NCBI RefSeq assembly: GCF_016888135.1
Contig: NZ_JACSWB010000173.1
Span: forward strand, 1-64,000
Length of the DNA stretch: 64,000 nt
Origin: Leptolyngbya sp. CCY15150
Lineage (GTDB): Bacteria > Cyanobacteriota > Cyanobacteriia > RECH01
Direction: 5' to 3'
Positions 44,695 to 53,512 of this stretch are shown here, piece after piece. Under the pieces are notes generated by a model. It did not search any database, had not been told where the DNA came from, and worked only from the letters and a program-made list of their open reading frames with translations. The stretch's first letter is position 1. Every line of letters begins with the position of its first letter. Both the position numbers and the translations under genes were made by a program.

Positions 44695-44951
44695 TGGGTG
44701 ATCTGCCGCGATCGCTCTCCCCGTCGAGCTTCAAGCGAGTCGGCTACCTCTATATGCAGAGATGAAAAGGCGATCGCTTGGGTCGATGGGTAGACGCACT
44801 TTCTCTAATCATCCTCCATGCTAGAAGTAACGCGACTGAGGCAGGGCGATCGCTGATCTCCTGGCTCCAGATCCCGTAAGACAGAATAGGGCAATCCTAC
44901 AATAGGATAATCCTGAATCTGTCTTGATCATTAGCCTACAGGAGGACACCT

Positions 44952-45293
44952 ATGAGTGGTGACCGCATTCAACGAGATAACTACGATCGCGGTATTATGC
45001 CCGCTGAAACGGCTGCCCGCATAGAGCGGGAGCAAGAAAACTATAAGCAGCCCCCCACCGATGAGGAAGACATCAACACCACGGATGGTTACACCGTGGA
45101 TAATGAAGGGCTGGTGAATAACTTCGCCGTTGAGCCAGAAATGTACTATGAAGAGCCAGGCGATCGCAAGGCTCAGAAACAGCAAGAAAAGGCTCAGCGT
45201 GTTCAAGAGTTGACTGAAGTTAACGAAACTCAAGAGGAAGGACGCTTAACAGATGCCTACGACAACCGAGGTAAGGGGATCGGCGCGATCTAG
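44952..45293 (+). CDS. Small hydrophilic cyanobacterial protein
   Basis: I do not recognise a named family. This 113-residue protein is highly charged and low in hydrophobic residues throughout (EEDINTTDGYTVDNEG, EEPGDRKAQKQQEKAQRVQ), with no membrane or signal segment. It is probably disordered or forms coiled coils. A strong GGAGG seven bases before the ATG at 44952 and a stable terminator 198 bases beyond the stop support expression as its own transcript. Similar acidic small proteins in cyanobacteria are often stress-responsive, but that is inference only. Confidence 0.7.
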   Translation: MSGDRIQRDNYDRGIMPAETAARIEREQENYKQPPTDEEDINTTDGYTVDNEGLVNNFAVEPEMYYEEPGDRKAQKQQEKAQRVQELTEVNETQEEGRLTDAYDNRGKGIGAI

Positions 45294-45490
45294 AATCTAG
45301 ATGTTGACTAGATGTTGACCAGCGGGACGCCTGCCGACGTGAGGCTCTAGTAGACGGGAGGGATCATGCGCGCAGGCTGATGTTCCGTCCTAGAATCTAT
45401 GGGCATCAGGAGGCGATCGCTATACCTCAGCGATCAACAGCTCCTCCCAAATTGGGCGTTCTGCAAGATCTAGATCGCTCCAACGTAATA

Positions 45491-45534
45491 GCACTATCCC
45501 CTACGGACAGAAGTCCGTAGGGGATAGTGCTTTT
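45491..45534 (+). terminator. Long rho-independent terminator
   Basis: GCACTATCCCCTACGGAC (45491-45508) and its exact complement (45513-45530) form an 18-bp perfect stem with loop AGAA, followed by TTTT. It ends the transcript of the 113-residue protein gene. Because the stem is symmetric it could also act on the opposite strand ahead of thf1, although thf1 is transcribed toward it. Confidence 0.85.
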
Positions 45535-45573
45535 GGTAGGTCTTGAGATGAGTTTGGTAGGTCTTGAGATGAG
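45532..45573. repeat. 21-bp exact tandem duplication
   Basis: TTTGGTAGGTCTTGAGATGAG twice in direct tandem (45532-45552 and 45553-45573), beginning in the T tract of the preceding terminator. Confidence 0.85.
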
Positions 45574-45655
45574 ATGGACTGCGATCAGGATGGTCGATCA
45601 ATCAGGTTGCCCAGAGCGATCGCCTGGGTTTAGTCCTAGGGAAGCGATCGAAGCA

Positions 45656-46375
45656 TTAAGGTGTTTCGGGCGTTTCTGCTACCGGATCGCTGGAAGCGGC
45701 CATCTGTCGCTGTTTTTCCCGCTCTTCTTTCTTCTTGCGGTCGGCTTTGAGAATATCTTCCATCACCGACTTGGCTTGGACAATTTTGTCAAGATTGCTG
45801 CGATAAAGCTCTAGGTCTTTTTGCATCTTGCTGGTGGGCAAATGCATGAGTTGACCGAGTTCTTCCAGAACCTGATTGCAACGATCGCTTTGGGTCAACA
45901 ATTCTGGATCGATGCACTCCAAAAGGCGATAGAGACCAATGGCAAACAGGCGGCTGTACTTAAATGACCCTGAAGCTGCTACACCTCGTAGGGTAGACAC
46001 CGTTAAGCGATCGTCACTGCTGTCTTCTGCCTTGAGGCTGTCGATCAACCCTTCAATGGAAAACTGCCCGGCTTCTGCCTGGAGCTGCTCGGCGCTTTGG
46101 CGATAGGTTTGCGGATCCGACTCAATCGCCTGGCATAAAGCTGCAAACATAGATGTTTGGTCATGCTCTGGTTGGTAGCCCTGCATGAAGCGATCAAAGG
46201 TGGTTACCGTTCCTAAGGCGTAAATGGCATCGTAGCGGAAATCGGCATTTACAGACAGTAAATGCATTTCAACCATCAACTCCTCGACAACACGGCGATA
46301 GATCGAGTTGATCGGGCGAGTGTGGAGCGTGTAAAAAGCACGCTTCGTATCAGAGACAGTGCGGACGTTATTCAC
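45656..46375 (-). CDS. thf1: Thylakoid formation protein Thf1 (Psb29)
   Basis: A 239-residue Psb29/THF1 protein, near family length. The opening VRTVSDTKRAFYTLHTRPINS, then VVEELMVEMHLLSVNADFRYD and ALGTVTTFDRFMQGYQPE are diagnostic. Thf1 supports photosystem II biogenesis and repair, binds FtsH protease complexes in Synechocystis, and is involved in high-light tolerance. It is helical, with a charged C-terminal coiled coil (DRKKKEEREKQR). The STAS-domain gene lies upstream on the same strand, 209 bases away. It is convergent with the small hydrophilic gene. Confidence 0.95.
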   Translation of the reverse strand: MNNVRTVSDTKRAFYTLHTRPINSIYRRVVEELMVEMHLLSVNADFRYDAIYALGTVTTFDRFMQGYQPEHDQTSMFAALCQAIESDPQTYRQSAEQLQAEAGQFSIEGLIDSLKAEDSSDDRLTVSTLRGVAASGSFKYSRLFAIGLYRLLECIDPELLTQSDRCNQVLEELGQLMHLPTSKMQKDLELYRSNLDKIVQAKSVMEDILKADRKKKEEREKQRQMAASSDPVAETPETP

Positions 46376-46584
46376 AGTTCGACTCTACATCTAACGTAAT
46401 CCCAACGTAACTCTATTGTCCCGTTTTGCGGGACGTTTGCCAAGCAACGCGCTGGAGGGTTTGATTTGTATGACTCTGGTTATTGAAGCAAGGGTAGGAT
46501 TCAGGCCATGAGGGCTTAAAAGTATCTACCTTCTAGCTCTTACTCCCTAAGCATTTCATGATCCTGCGTTGCAGCATCCATAGC

Positions 46585-46941
46585 CTACTTCAAGTTACTT
46601 GATGCACGGCTCAAGGCGTCTTCTTCGGTTTCATAAATGTCAAACACAGAGTCCATCATCGTCACTTCAAAGACGAGCTTAGCTTCTGGATGAACGTTGC
46701 ATAGGCGAAAGCTGCCTTTGTTTTTGTCTGCGTCGCGCATTCCGGCCACGAGGGAGGTGAGGCCAGAGCTATCAATAAAGTTAACCTGCCCCAAATTGAT
46801 CACAACGTGGGGGCTAACGCTGGAAATACATTCTTGGAGTTTGAGGCGAAACTGCCAGGCGGTGGTGATGTCTAATCGTCCTGTTGGAGCCATCACAATT
46901 ACCGTTCGGCCATCTTGGGTTTTGTGTTCTGTCTGCTCCAT
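46585..46941 (-). CDS. STAS-domain anti-sigma factor antagonist-like protein
   Basis: A 118-residue single STAS domain. It has the anti-anti-sigma landmark VNFIDSSGLTSLVAGMRDA, with Ser at the site phosphorylated in SpoIIAA/RsbV. In Bacillus these proteins, when dephosphorylated, bind the anti-sigma kinase; in cyanobacteria the partners are PP2C phosphatases and RsbW-like kinases, and some regulate photosynthesis or slr-type circuits. No kinase or phosphatase gene is adjacent. The start ATG at 46941 gives a normal length. Confidence 0.9.
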   Translation of the reverse strand: MEQTEHKTQDGRTVIVMAPTGRLDITTAWQFRLKLQECISSVSPHVVINLGQVNFIDSSGLTSLVAGMRDADKNKGSFRLCNVHPEAKLVFEVTMMDSVFDIYETEEDALSRASSNLK

Positions 46942-47309
46942 GGGAATGCTCAGCTTGCGTTGAGAGTAGGGTGCTAGGAAAGATGCGCTTGACCCGTAAC
47001 GATCGCCCCTAGGAATGAGGTCTAGACAACGGGCGATCGCCCACGTGACGAGATCCCTATGGATCGTCGAGTCTAAGGCGATTGATGACGGCCGATGCCT
47101 TATGAGACATCGTGTTCACCAGAAAACTAGCGACTAGAGCTGGTTCACATTACCCAGTAGCTTAACTCATTTTTGCACGATCCGAAGGATTCCGCCCAGG
47201 CCATGGGCAGGGTGCCAGAGCCCTACCGGATCGCCCCGGTTGAACGCTTGGGTCTATCAAAGCATTCTATCAGCCGTGCCGGGAGCGATCGCCCTCAGCA
47301 CGGCAGGTC
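46942..47309. other. Intergenic region, no gene seen
   Basis: Separates the STAS gene start from the hemF stop, both on the minus strand. Contains two HIP1-type sites and no stable hairpin that I can pick out by eye. Confidence 0.4.
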
Positions 47310-48347
47310 TTAGGACTGCCAGTTCACCCAGTCTTGGGGCTTTAGGAAAACGTCGTAGAGTTCGGATTCTGGCGTGTTGGCTTCGGGCTTGTAGTCATAT
47401 TCCCAGCGCACGAGGGGCGGCAGGGACATCAAAATAGACTCGGTGCGACCATTGGTCTGCAGACCGAAGATCGTGCCGCGATCGTAGACGAGGTTGAATT
47501 CTACGTAGCGCCCGCGACGGTAGAGTTGAAACTGCCGCTGGCGATCGCTGTATTCAGTATCCTGACGGCGTTCCACAATCGGTACATAGGCGGGTAAAAA
47601 TGCCTGACCACAGTCTTGCACAAAGGCGAAGATCTGTTCCCAACTGCGCGGTTCAACGTCGCCCAGGTTACGGCTATAGGCAGCGGCGGGGCCATCGGGG
47701 TCAGGGCCTTGATAGAGCTCTTGACGGCGACCATCTTGGTAGTCAAAGAAGATGCCGCCGACGCCCCGAGTTTCATCCCGATGCTTCAGGTAGAAATATT
47801 CATCGCACCACTGCTTAAAGGTTGGATAGTAGTCGGGATGGTGGCGATCGCAGGCTTGCTTAAGAGTTTGGTGCAGGTGGGTAGCATCTTCTGCGAAGGG
47901 ATAATAGGGGGTGAGATCCAGACCACCGCCAAACCACCACACGGGCCCAGCTTCAAAGTAGCGATAGTTTAAATGCACCGTCGGCACGTAGGGATTGCGA
48001 GGATGCAGCACCATAGAGGTACCCGTGGCGTAGAATTTGTGACCCTTAGCTTCAGGACGCTGGTTCAAAATGGAGGGTGGTAGGGTGTTGCCCCAGACTT
48101 CAGAGAAGTTAACGCCGCCCTGTTCAAAAACTCGGCCATCGCGAATCACCCGCGACCGACCGCCACCGCCCTCTTCACGCTCCCAGGAATCTTCTTTGAA
48201 CGTGCTTTGCCCATCTAAAGCTTCAAGGCGCTGACAAATTTGATCCTGGAGCCCTTGGAGAAACTGGCGGATGCGCTCGTGGGAGTCTGCCGGAGGTGCG
48301 GTTGCGAGGGGATCGGCCGTAGACGGGTTAATTGGAGAATGTACCAT
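47310..48347 (-). CDS. hemF: Oxygen-dependent coproporphyrinogen III oxidase
   Basis: HemF (345 residues, usual length) decarboxylates coproporphyrinogen III to protoporphyrinogen IX with O2, for heme and chlorophyll synthesis. Motifs present: [29 protein letters not shown] with the conserved substrate-binding segment, [27 protein letters not shown] and GGIFFDY. The ATG at 48347 is preferred over an upstream open frame because the sequence from there on matches the family and the upstream part does not. The gene is alone on its transcript as far as can be seen. Confidence 0.96.
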   Translation of the reverse strand: MVHSPINPSTADPLATAPPADSHERIRQFLQGLQDQICQRLEALDGQSTFKEDSWEREEGGGGRSRVIRDGRVFEQGGVNFSEVWGNTLPPSILNQRPEAKGHKFYATGTSMVLHPRNPYVPTVHLNYRYFEAGPVWWFGGGLDLTPYYPFAEDATHLHQTLKQACDRHHPDYYPTFKQWCDEYFYLKHRDETRGVGGIFFDYQDGRRQELYQGPDPDGPAAAYSRNLGDVEPRSWEQIFAFVQDCGQAFLPAYVPIVERRQDTEYSDRQRQFQLYRRGRYVEFNLVYDRGTIFGLQTNGRTESILMSLPPLVRWEYDYKPEANTPESELYDVFLKPQDWVNWQS

Positions 48348-48598
48348 CGTTATCAATAATGTCGAGTAAGGTCGAGATCGGTGCAGTATGGATATTGATT
48401 GGGTGTGGTCAATCCTTGTCATGCCAGCCAGCCCTCGTCTCCTGGCATTCAAACCTAAACCAGAGCGATCGCCATGCTCAGTGCGCAGGGCGATGAGAGT
48501 GGGTGAAGGGCTTACCACATGCCGCGATCTAGACTATCTTGATCTGGGACAGCTTGAGCAATCTGCTCACGAATGTTAATGGCGATCGCTACCTTGGC

Positions 48599-49876
48599 TT
48601 AAAATTGCCCTTGGAGAATATCAGACTCATTGAGGTTATATTCCCGTTGAGCTGCCTGGATAGCAGTGCGGGTTGCTGGGCCTAAGATGCCATCCAGAGC
48701 CCCCGTATACAGGCCGCGATCGGCGAGTCGTCGCTGTAATTCCAAGACGCTAAATCGCCCTGTTGTGTCTGCGACTGGAGCTGGAGTTGTGGGGGCTGGA
48801 GTTGTGGGAGCTGGTGTTACAGGCGGCGGCACCGTGACAACCGGTGGGGTTGGCGGCGTTGGCGGCGGGGTAGCGGCAACTTGGTCGAGCCGAGCGCGGG
48901 TTTGGGCCCCAGCTACCCCATCTGGCGTCAGGGCCTGAGACCGTTGAAAGGCCGTGACGGCATCCCGAGTACCGGGGCCGTAGATTCCGTCTAGTCCTCC
49001 CTGGTAAAACCCGAGAGACTGAAGCAGGGTTTGGAGGGTCAGCACTTCTGGGCCAGATTCACCAAATTCTAAAATCCCATCATCGGGATCGGGCACCCTT
49101 ACCGGTGGAGTGGTTGGGGCAGGAGTCGTGGGTGGCGTAGGCGCTGCGGCTGCCACAGCAGAGGAACTACGCAAGGCTGCCTCTGTACCTGGGCCAACAA
49201 TGCCATCCACCGTCAGGTTATTGCGGGATTGGAAGGCTCGTAGCGCCGTATCAGTGCCAGCACCAAAGTCTCCATCAATGCCGCCTGTGTAGTAGCCCAG
49301 CGCTGCTAGGCGTTCTTGCAGAGCAACGACCTGTGCGCCAGTGCTGCCACGCCGGATAAAGCCAGAGGTGCTGGCTGGTGCTGTGGCGGCTGGTGCCACG
49401 GGGGTGCCAAATAGGGCTGTCTCCGTCGATGCACCGACAATGCCATCCGTGGGCAACCCAGAATCTGCCTGAAACTGCCGTACCGCTGTTTCCGTAAGAG
49501 CACCAAAAAAGCCTGTGATCGGGCCATCGTAGTAACCCAGATCCTGGAGGGCGCGCTGGAGGCGTTCTACCGGAGCTCCAGACGCCCCTCGACGCAAGAC
49601 AAGGGCTTGGCTGATCAGGTTGGGTGAGCGTTGAGCTACCTCATTCTGCAGCCTTGCACTGGGAGCTTGGGCGAATCCTGGTGCGGCATAGAGCCCAGAC
49701 AACCCCAGCAACCCAACCCAGAGCCCTAGGCGGGATCCCAGCCCTAAGCCTTGACGTGAATCGGGTTGTGAACGGTTGGAAAAGCGCTGGCAGGGTTGCC
49801 CTCGTTTTGCTGAGGACATCAGCACCGGGGGGGCGCTGACTCTCGTTCCCAGTTGACGCACGTTGAAAATATCCAT
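48599..49876 (-). CDS. Secreted protein with four peptidoglycan-binding domains
   Basis: A 425-residue exported protein. The N terminus has a long charged leader and then a hydrophobic core LGLWVGLLGLSGLYAA with a likely signal cleavage after APGFAQA (about residue 70). If Met20 (49819) is the real start, the leader is more typical. Four PG_binding_1 repeats follow, at about residues 85-160, 170-245, 260-335 and 370-425, each with LQ..L..LGYY..G.DG.FG..T..A...FQ; linkers are Pro/Thr-rich (APTTPAP). These domains bind peptidoglycan non-covalently. No catalytic domain is present, so a structural or anchoring role in the wall is likely. Confidence 0.9.
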   Translation of the reverse strand: MDIFNVRQLGTRVSAPPVLMSSAKRGQPCQRFSNRSQPDSRQGLGLGSRLGLWVGLLGLSGLYAAPGFAQAPSARLQNEVAQRSPNLISQALVLRRGASGAPVERLQRALQDLGYYDGPITGFFGALTETAVRQFQADSGLPTDGIVGASTETALFGTPVAPAATAPASTSGFIRRGSTGAQVVALQERLAALGYYTGGIDGDFGAGTDTALRAFQSRNNLTVDGIVGPGTEAALRSSSAVAAAAPTPPTTPAPTTPPVRVPDPDDGILEFGESGPEVLTLQTLLQSLGFYQGGLDGIYGPGTRDAVTAFQRSQALTPDGVAGAQTRARLDQVAATPPPTPPTPPVVTVPPPVTPAPTTPAPTTPAPVADTTGRFSVLELQRRLADRGLYTGALDGILGPATRTAIQAAQREYNLNESDILQGQF

Positions 49877-50193
49877 AGTAGCTACTGCAATACTTAAATC
49901 ACGGGACTGGAATCACTACAACAGCCTATCAGACGCCCAGAATCCTTTGGTTTGAAGGGGGACTGGGTTGAGTTGGTAAGAATGGGCGACGTGAACGATG
50001 CCGACGCTACCCTCTAAAGATGTCCCCTTGAGCCCATGCTCCATGGCGTCCTTCTAAAAATAATCGAATTTTGAACCAATTGTTTACATTTGGAACATCC
50101 GTAGCCTACTCTTGAACCCGGATGTTGACCCACCCGACTTTAAAATTCTTATTCCACTGATATTCCACGGGTATTCCACTGAGGGGCGATCGC
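49877..50193. other. Intergenic region, no gene seen
   Basis: Between the LRAT-like gene stop and the PG-binding gene start, both minus strand. Contains an A+T-rich stretch near 50055-50095. Direct copies of TATTCCACTGA/TATTCCACGGG occur near 50150-50180. Confidence 0.45.
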
Positions 50194-50889
50194 TTAGAAC
50201 GACCGCGTCTGCACCTGCTGAAGTTTTTTCTGAAGGTCGCGCTGCAGGTCATCTAAGGTGCGCAGTTGGGCTTGGAGGTCAGGCAGTTGTTTCTTGCTGG
50301 CTACCTTGCGTTCTAGGGCAGCACGGGCCACGGTCTCTTTGCCTTGGCGGAGGGCTAGTTGGGCTACTCGATGCCAGGTCTGCATGTCAGCGATCGCTCG
50401 ATCGTAGCGAGCTTGTAGGGGAGCCCGAGCGATGGCCACATTATTCAAGGCTTGCTGAACCAAGGGGATCGCCTGTTCAGGAGTGCTAACGGTGGCTTCT
50501 TCCACCAACTGATGGGACTCCTTGGGACTGAAGCCAGCAAAGCCCAAGCCAAACTGGCGCAGTTGGGCGCTGTCTTGCTGCCCGGTTTTGCACCAGGTAG
50601 CAAAGTGTTCGCAATTATTGGTCAACAAATCGTACTGCTGTTCCCCCAAGCGACTTTCAGCCCGTCTAATCACATCGTCGGCGATAAATGAGGTTTGATA
50701 GCGTTTGATGTAGATGCGGTGGCCTTGGGAGAACGAGGACATGGAGGTGTGGCTAATGATCGCGGGCTCCTGCTCCGGCTTGCGATAGTGAATGACGCTG
50801 CCATCGCCGTAATCAATACCGTGGTGTTCATAGACCCCCTGCATTTTGCCCAAGGGACGCATGACATAAATCTGGTCGCCTCTAGCCAT
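50194..50889 (-). CDS. LRAT-like (NlpC/P60 superfamily) protein
   Basis: A 231-residue protein with an LRAT domain in its first 125 residues. The likely catalytic residues are the histidines in VYEHHGIDYGDGSVIHY and the cysteine in TNNCEHFATWCKTG, the hallmark NCEHF. Eukaryotic members transfer acyl chains (lecithin:retinol acyltransferase, HRASLS phospholipases); bacterial members are uncharacterised and could be acyltransferases or thiol peptidases. The C-terminal hundred residues are a charged coiled coil (RALDDLQ..LQKKLQ). It lies 57 bases downstream of the FHA-kinase gene on the same strand, so it is probably co-transcribed. It has no signal peptide. Confidence 0.85.
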   Translation of the reverse strand: MARGDQIYVMRPLGKMQGVYEHHGIDYGDGSVIHYRKPEQEPAIISHTSMSSFSQGHRIYIKRYQTSFIADDVIRRAESRLGEQQYDLLTNNCEHFATWCKTGQQDSAQLRQFGLGFAGFSPKESHQLVEEATVSTPEQAIPLVQQALNNVAIARAPLQARYDRAIADMQTWHRVAQLALRQGKETVARAALERKVASKKQLPDLQAQLRTLDDLQRDLQKKLQQVQTRSF

Positions 50890-50946
50890 GTCTAGTCCTA
50901 CTCGTTGACGAACCTGGTTGTTGCCTCATCTGTCGCGCCATCCATC

Positions 50947-52368
50947 TCAACTGACCGATAGGGCTCGCAGGTCGCTGGCTAAATCATGGGCCGATTGATA
51001 GCGCGCATCGGGATTGGGATCGGTTAATTTATCTAGCACAGAGGCTAGTTCAGGATGGAGACCTGGCACGGCATCGGCATAAAACCGATAGCCCTGAGCG
51101 CGATCGCCATAAAACGAGACCGGGTTGTGGCCGGTCACCAAGTAGGCCAGGCTGGGCCCCAGGGCATAGAGGTCAACCGCTGGCGTGGCGGCCATATCAA
51201 GCTGTTCGGGCGCTGTGTAGGCGGTACGTCCTGCGGGAATACTTTGCCCTAGAGCTAGGGTTTTCACCATGCCAAAGTCTACAAGGGCTAGCTTGCCCTC
51301 GGGTGGGCAGATCAAGCTGTTGGGGCGAATGCCTCGATGCAAAATGGGAGGCGTAAACTGGTGCAGGTAGGACAGCACCTCACAGATGTCTAAAATCCAA
51401 GCGATCGCTTGGGCCAGGGAAACCGGCCCGTGGGAGTTGATGCATTGGGACAGCTTATCACCGGGCATCAGTTGCATCACGAGGTAGGGCTGGATGCCGA
51501 CGGAAAAATAGTTGATCCAGCGCGGTAGTTGGGGATGGTCAAGCTGGTGGAGAATCTCACCTTCATACTCCAAGGCAGCATTGGCCTTGACGTTGCCAAT
51601 CCAGTCAGCATTTAGGGTTTTGACGGCAAAATACTGCCCTTTCTGCCAGGCAAGGTAGGTGATGCCAATATCACCCTGCCCTAGCACCTGGGTCATTTGA
51701 TAGGTATCGACGGTGTGGATGACCTGGGTGGGCTCTTCGGCTGATGTTGGGTTCGTGATGCCAGGAGACGGGACATCTGTGAGGGGATGACGCAGGCGGG
51801 TAGCGGCCACGGTGGACGCAGCCACAGGATCTTTTTCAAAACTTTGGATAACGGTGGGGGCATCCGGAGTGAGCTGGAGGTGAGGCGGAACCGGGATGGT
51901 GCCTCGGCGCGATCGCCCTCGTATTCCCATGTCCTCGTCGTCGTCTACGGAGGATAGGTTCACCATGCCGCCGGTGGTCTCCCTGGCTTCGGCGTCTGTT
52001 AGCTGATCGTCTAAGGGCTCTCCTAGGGGGCGATCGCTGGATACATCGGGGATAGTGTTGAGGGCCTCTGTCCCCATGCGAATTTGAATATTTGGCCCCG
52101 ATCGCGCTAGCCGAATAATGGCCCCGTCTACAGCGGGCACCTGAGTGATGCGTTTGCCATCGAGGTACGTACCATTCGTGCCTAGATTGACAATCTCCCA
52201 GTTATCGCCCGTGCGACGAAGTTCGACATGATGACGAGACACCACGGCGCTGTACAGCACAACGTGGTTATCCGTAGAGCGGCCAATGCGAATCACCGAC
52301 TCATTTTCGAAAGTCCAGATTTGAGCCGGGATTTGTTTAAGAGGTTGCAGGAGAAAAAGAGTAATCAC
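50947..52368 (-). CDS. FHA-domain protein with a degenerate protein kinase domain
   Basis: A 473-residue cytosolic protein. The N-terminal FHA domain (about 20-95; IRIGRSTDNHVVL, VSRHHVELR, LGTNGTYLDG) binds phosphothreonine. After an acidic low-complexity linker the kinase domain begins at about residue 225: the Gly loop LGQGDIGITY and VAIK-type YFAVKTL are intact, and DFGMVK is present, but the catalytic loop, normally HRD-x-K-x-x-N, reads HRGIRPNSL. The catalytic Asp is Gly, the Lys is Arg and the Asn is shifted to Ser. It therefore looks like a pseudokinase that may still bind ATP. It lies between the FHA/zinc-ribbon gene and the LRAT-like gene. Confidence 0.88.
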   Translation of the reverse strand: MITLFLLQPLKQIPAQIWTFENESVIRIGRSTDNHVVLYSAVVSRHHVELRRTGDNWEIVNLGTNGTYLDGKRITQVPAVDGAIIRLARSGPNIQIRMGTEALNTIPDVSSDRPLGEPLDDQLTDAEARETTGGMVNLSSVDDDEDMGIRGRSRRGTIPVPPHLQLTPDAPTVIQSFEKDPVAASTVAATRLRHPLTDVPSPGITNPTSAEEPTQVIHTVDTYQMTQVLGQGDIGITYLAWQKGQYFAVKTLNADWIGNVKANAALEYEGEILHQLDHPQLPRWINYFSVGIQPYLVMQLMPGDKLSQCINSHGPVSLAQAIAWILDICEVLSYLHQFTPPILHRGIRPNSLICPPEGKLALVDFGMVKTLALGQSIPAGRTAYTAPEQLDMAATPAVDLYALGPSLAYLVTGHNPVSFYGDRAQGYRFYADAVPGLHPELASVLDKLTDPNPDARYQSAHDLASDLRALSVS

Positions 52369-52424
52369 ACTGTCACGATGAACGCTAAACAGGGAAGAAT
52401 GAATAGTGGATGCCAGACTGAATG

Positions 52425-53213
52425 CTAGGCCATTTGAAAGAGGAAGGTCACCTGATCTCCTTTTCCAAGGGCAATGCGATCGCCCGGACGAAGCCGATGA
52501 CGATTTCCGGCTGGAAGAGGCGTGTTGTTGATGTAAGTTCCATTAGAGCTCCCCACATCTTCAATGTAATGGACATCTCCCTCAATACGAATATCTGCAT
52601 GAATCCGTGACACAATCTCCGAGTTGGGAAATCCTGCCACGTCAATATCCGGTGGCACCCGATCGTTGGGCTTACCAATGTGAACTACGGTGAGTCCTGG
52701 GGGTAGCTCTAGGGTGGTGTTGGTTTGCACATGGAAGAGCCGAGCGGTTTGGAGTTGGAGCTGGGTTGAGCCGATGGCGGGGCTGGCCGCCGCTGGACTG
52801 GGGGACGGCGCGGTAGCCTCCATCGGGGCCGGTGCTGGCGTTGGGGCTGGCATCTCTTCGCTGTCTGGCGTCATCGCTGGACTAGACTCAGCTATACCTA
52901 GGCCTTCCACTAAGGGTTCTGGTTCCACGAGGGGTTCCAGATTCACCGGCGAGAAAGACATCTCATCGGGGGTACTAGGGGAATCGGGGAGCCCAAGCCC
53001 TGGCGTGATAGTTGGAGGGATGGCGGCGGACTCGTTGACCGGTGCTGTACCGCCCCGCAAGTCAAATCCACACTGTCCGCAAAAACTCGCATCGGCTTGA
53101 ACAGATGCACCACAACTCGGACAGCTTGCCATCTCAGGGAGAGGCGTATAGCAGGCCTCACACTGGACTGCGCCGTCAGGGTTTTGATGGTTGCAGTTAG
53201 GACAAACAATCAT
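52425..53213 (-). CDS. Zinc-ribbon and FHA-domain protein
   Basis: A 262-residue protein with two zinc ribbons at the N terminus (CPNCNHQNPDGAVQCEAC, then CPSCGASV...FCGQCG), a Pro/Ala-rich low-complexity middle (about 65-165) and a C-terminal FHA domain (about 180-260; VHIGKPNDRVPPDIDV, SRIHADIR, SNGTYINN). It binds phosphothreonine through the FHA domain. The ATG at 53213 has GGAA six bases upstream; an in-frame ATG further upstream is less likely. The FHA-kinase gene follows by 56 bases, so the two form an operon with the LRAT-like gene. Confidence 0.88.
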   Translation of the reverse strand: MIVCPNCNHQNPDGAVQCEACYTPLPEMASCPSCGASVQADASFCGQCGFDLRGGTAPVNESAAIPPTITPGLGLPDSPSTPDEMSFSPVNLEPLVEPEPLVEGLGIAESSPAMTPDSEEMPAPTPAPAPMEATAPSPSPAAASPAIGSTQLQLQTARLFHVQTNTTLELPPGLTVVHIGKPNDRVPPDIDVAGFPNSEIVSRIHADIRIEGDVHYIEDVGSSNGTYINNTPLPAGNRHRLRPGDRIALGKGDQVTFLFQMA

Positions 53214-53512
53214 GCAAGGTTCCTTTCCGTTACGATCTTGAAACGTCACACTGTTTGGGAGTATTGCGCATGGGTGCTTCGAGTCTATGGCCCTACGCTA
53301 ACTTGGACGTGCTGCCCCAGGGTACCCCCCGCACTAGGAACAAGGGGCGATCGCCACATTTCCTGAGCTAAGGACGCTTAACTATCCCGAATCTAGCAAA
53401 TCTTAGTCTGAAACCGGAACAACTGGGCCAGTAAATTGCAAAAAACGTTCAGAACAGCCGGGACATAGCGGTACCTAAGGGGCTGTTTTGCGTTTTCTAA
53501 CAACGATAGATA

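Larger units (their letters stand above)
45294..45655. other. Intergenic region between convergent genes
   Basis: Holds a strong terminator and a 21-bp tandem repeat (listed separately); no gene seen. Confidence 0.5.
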
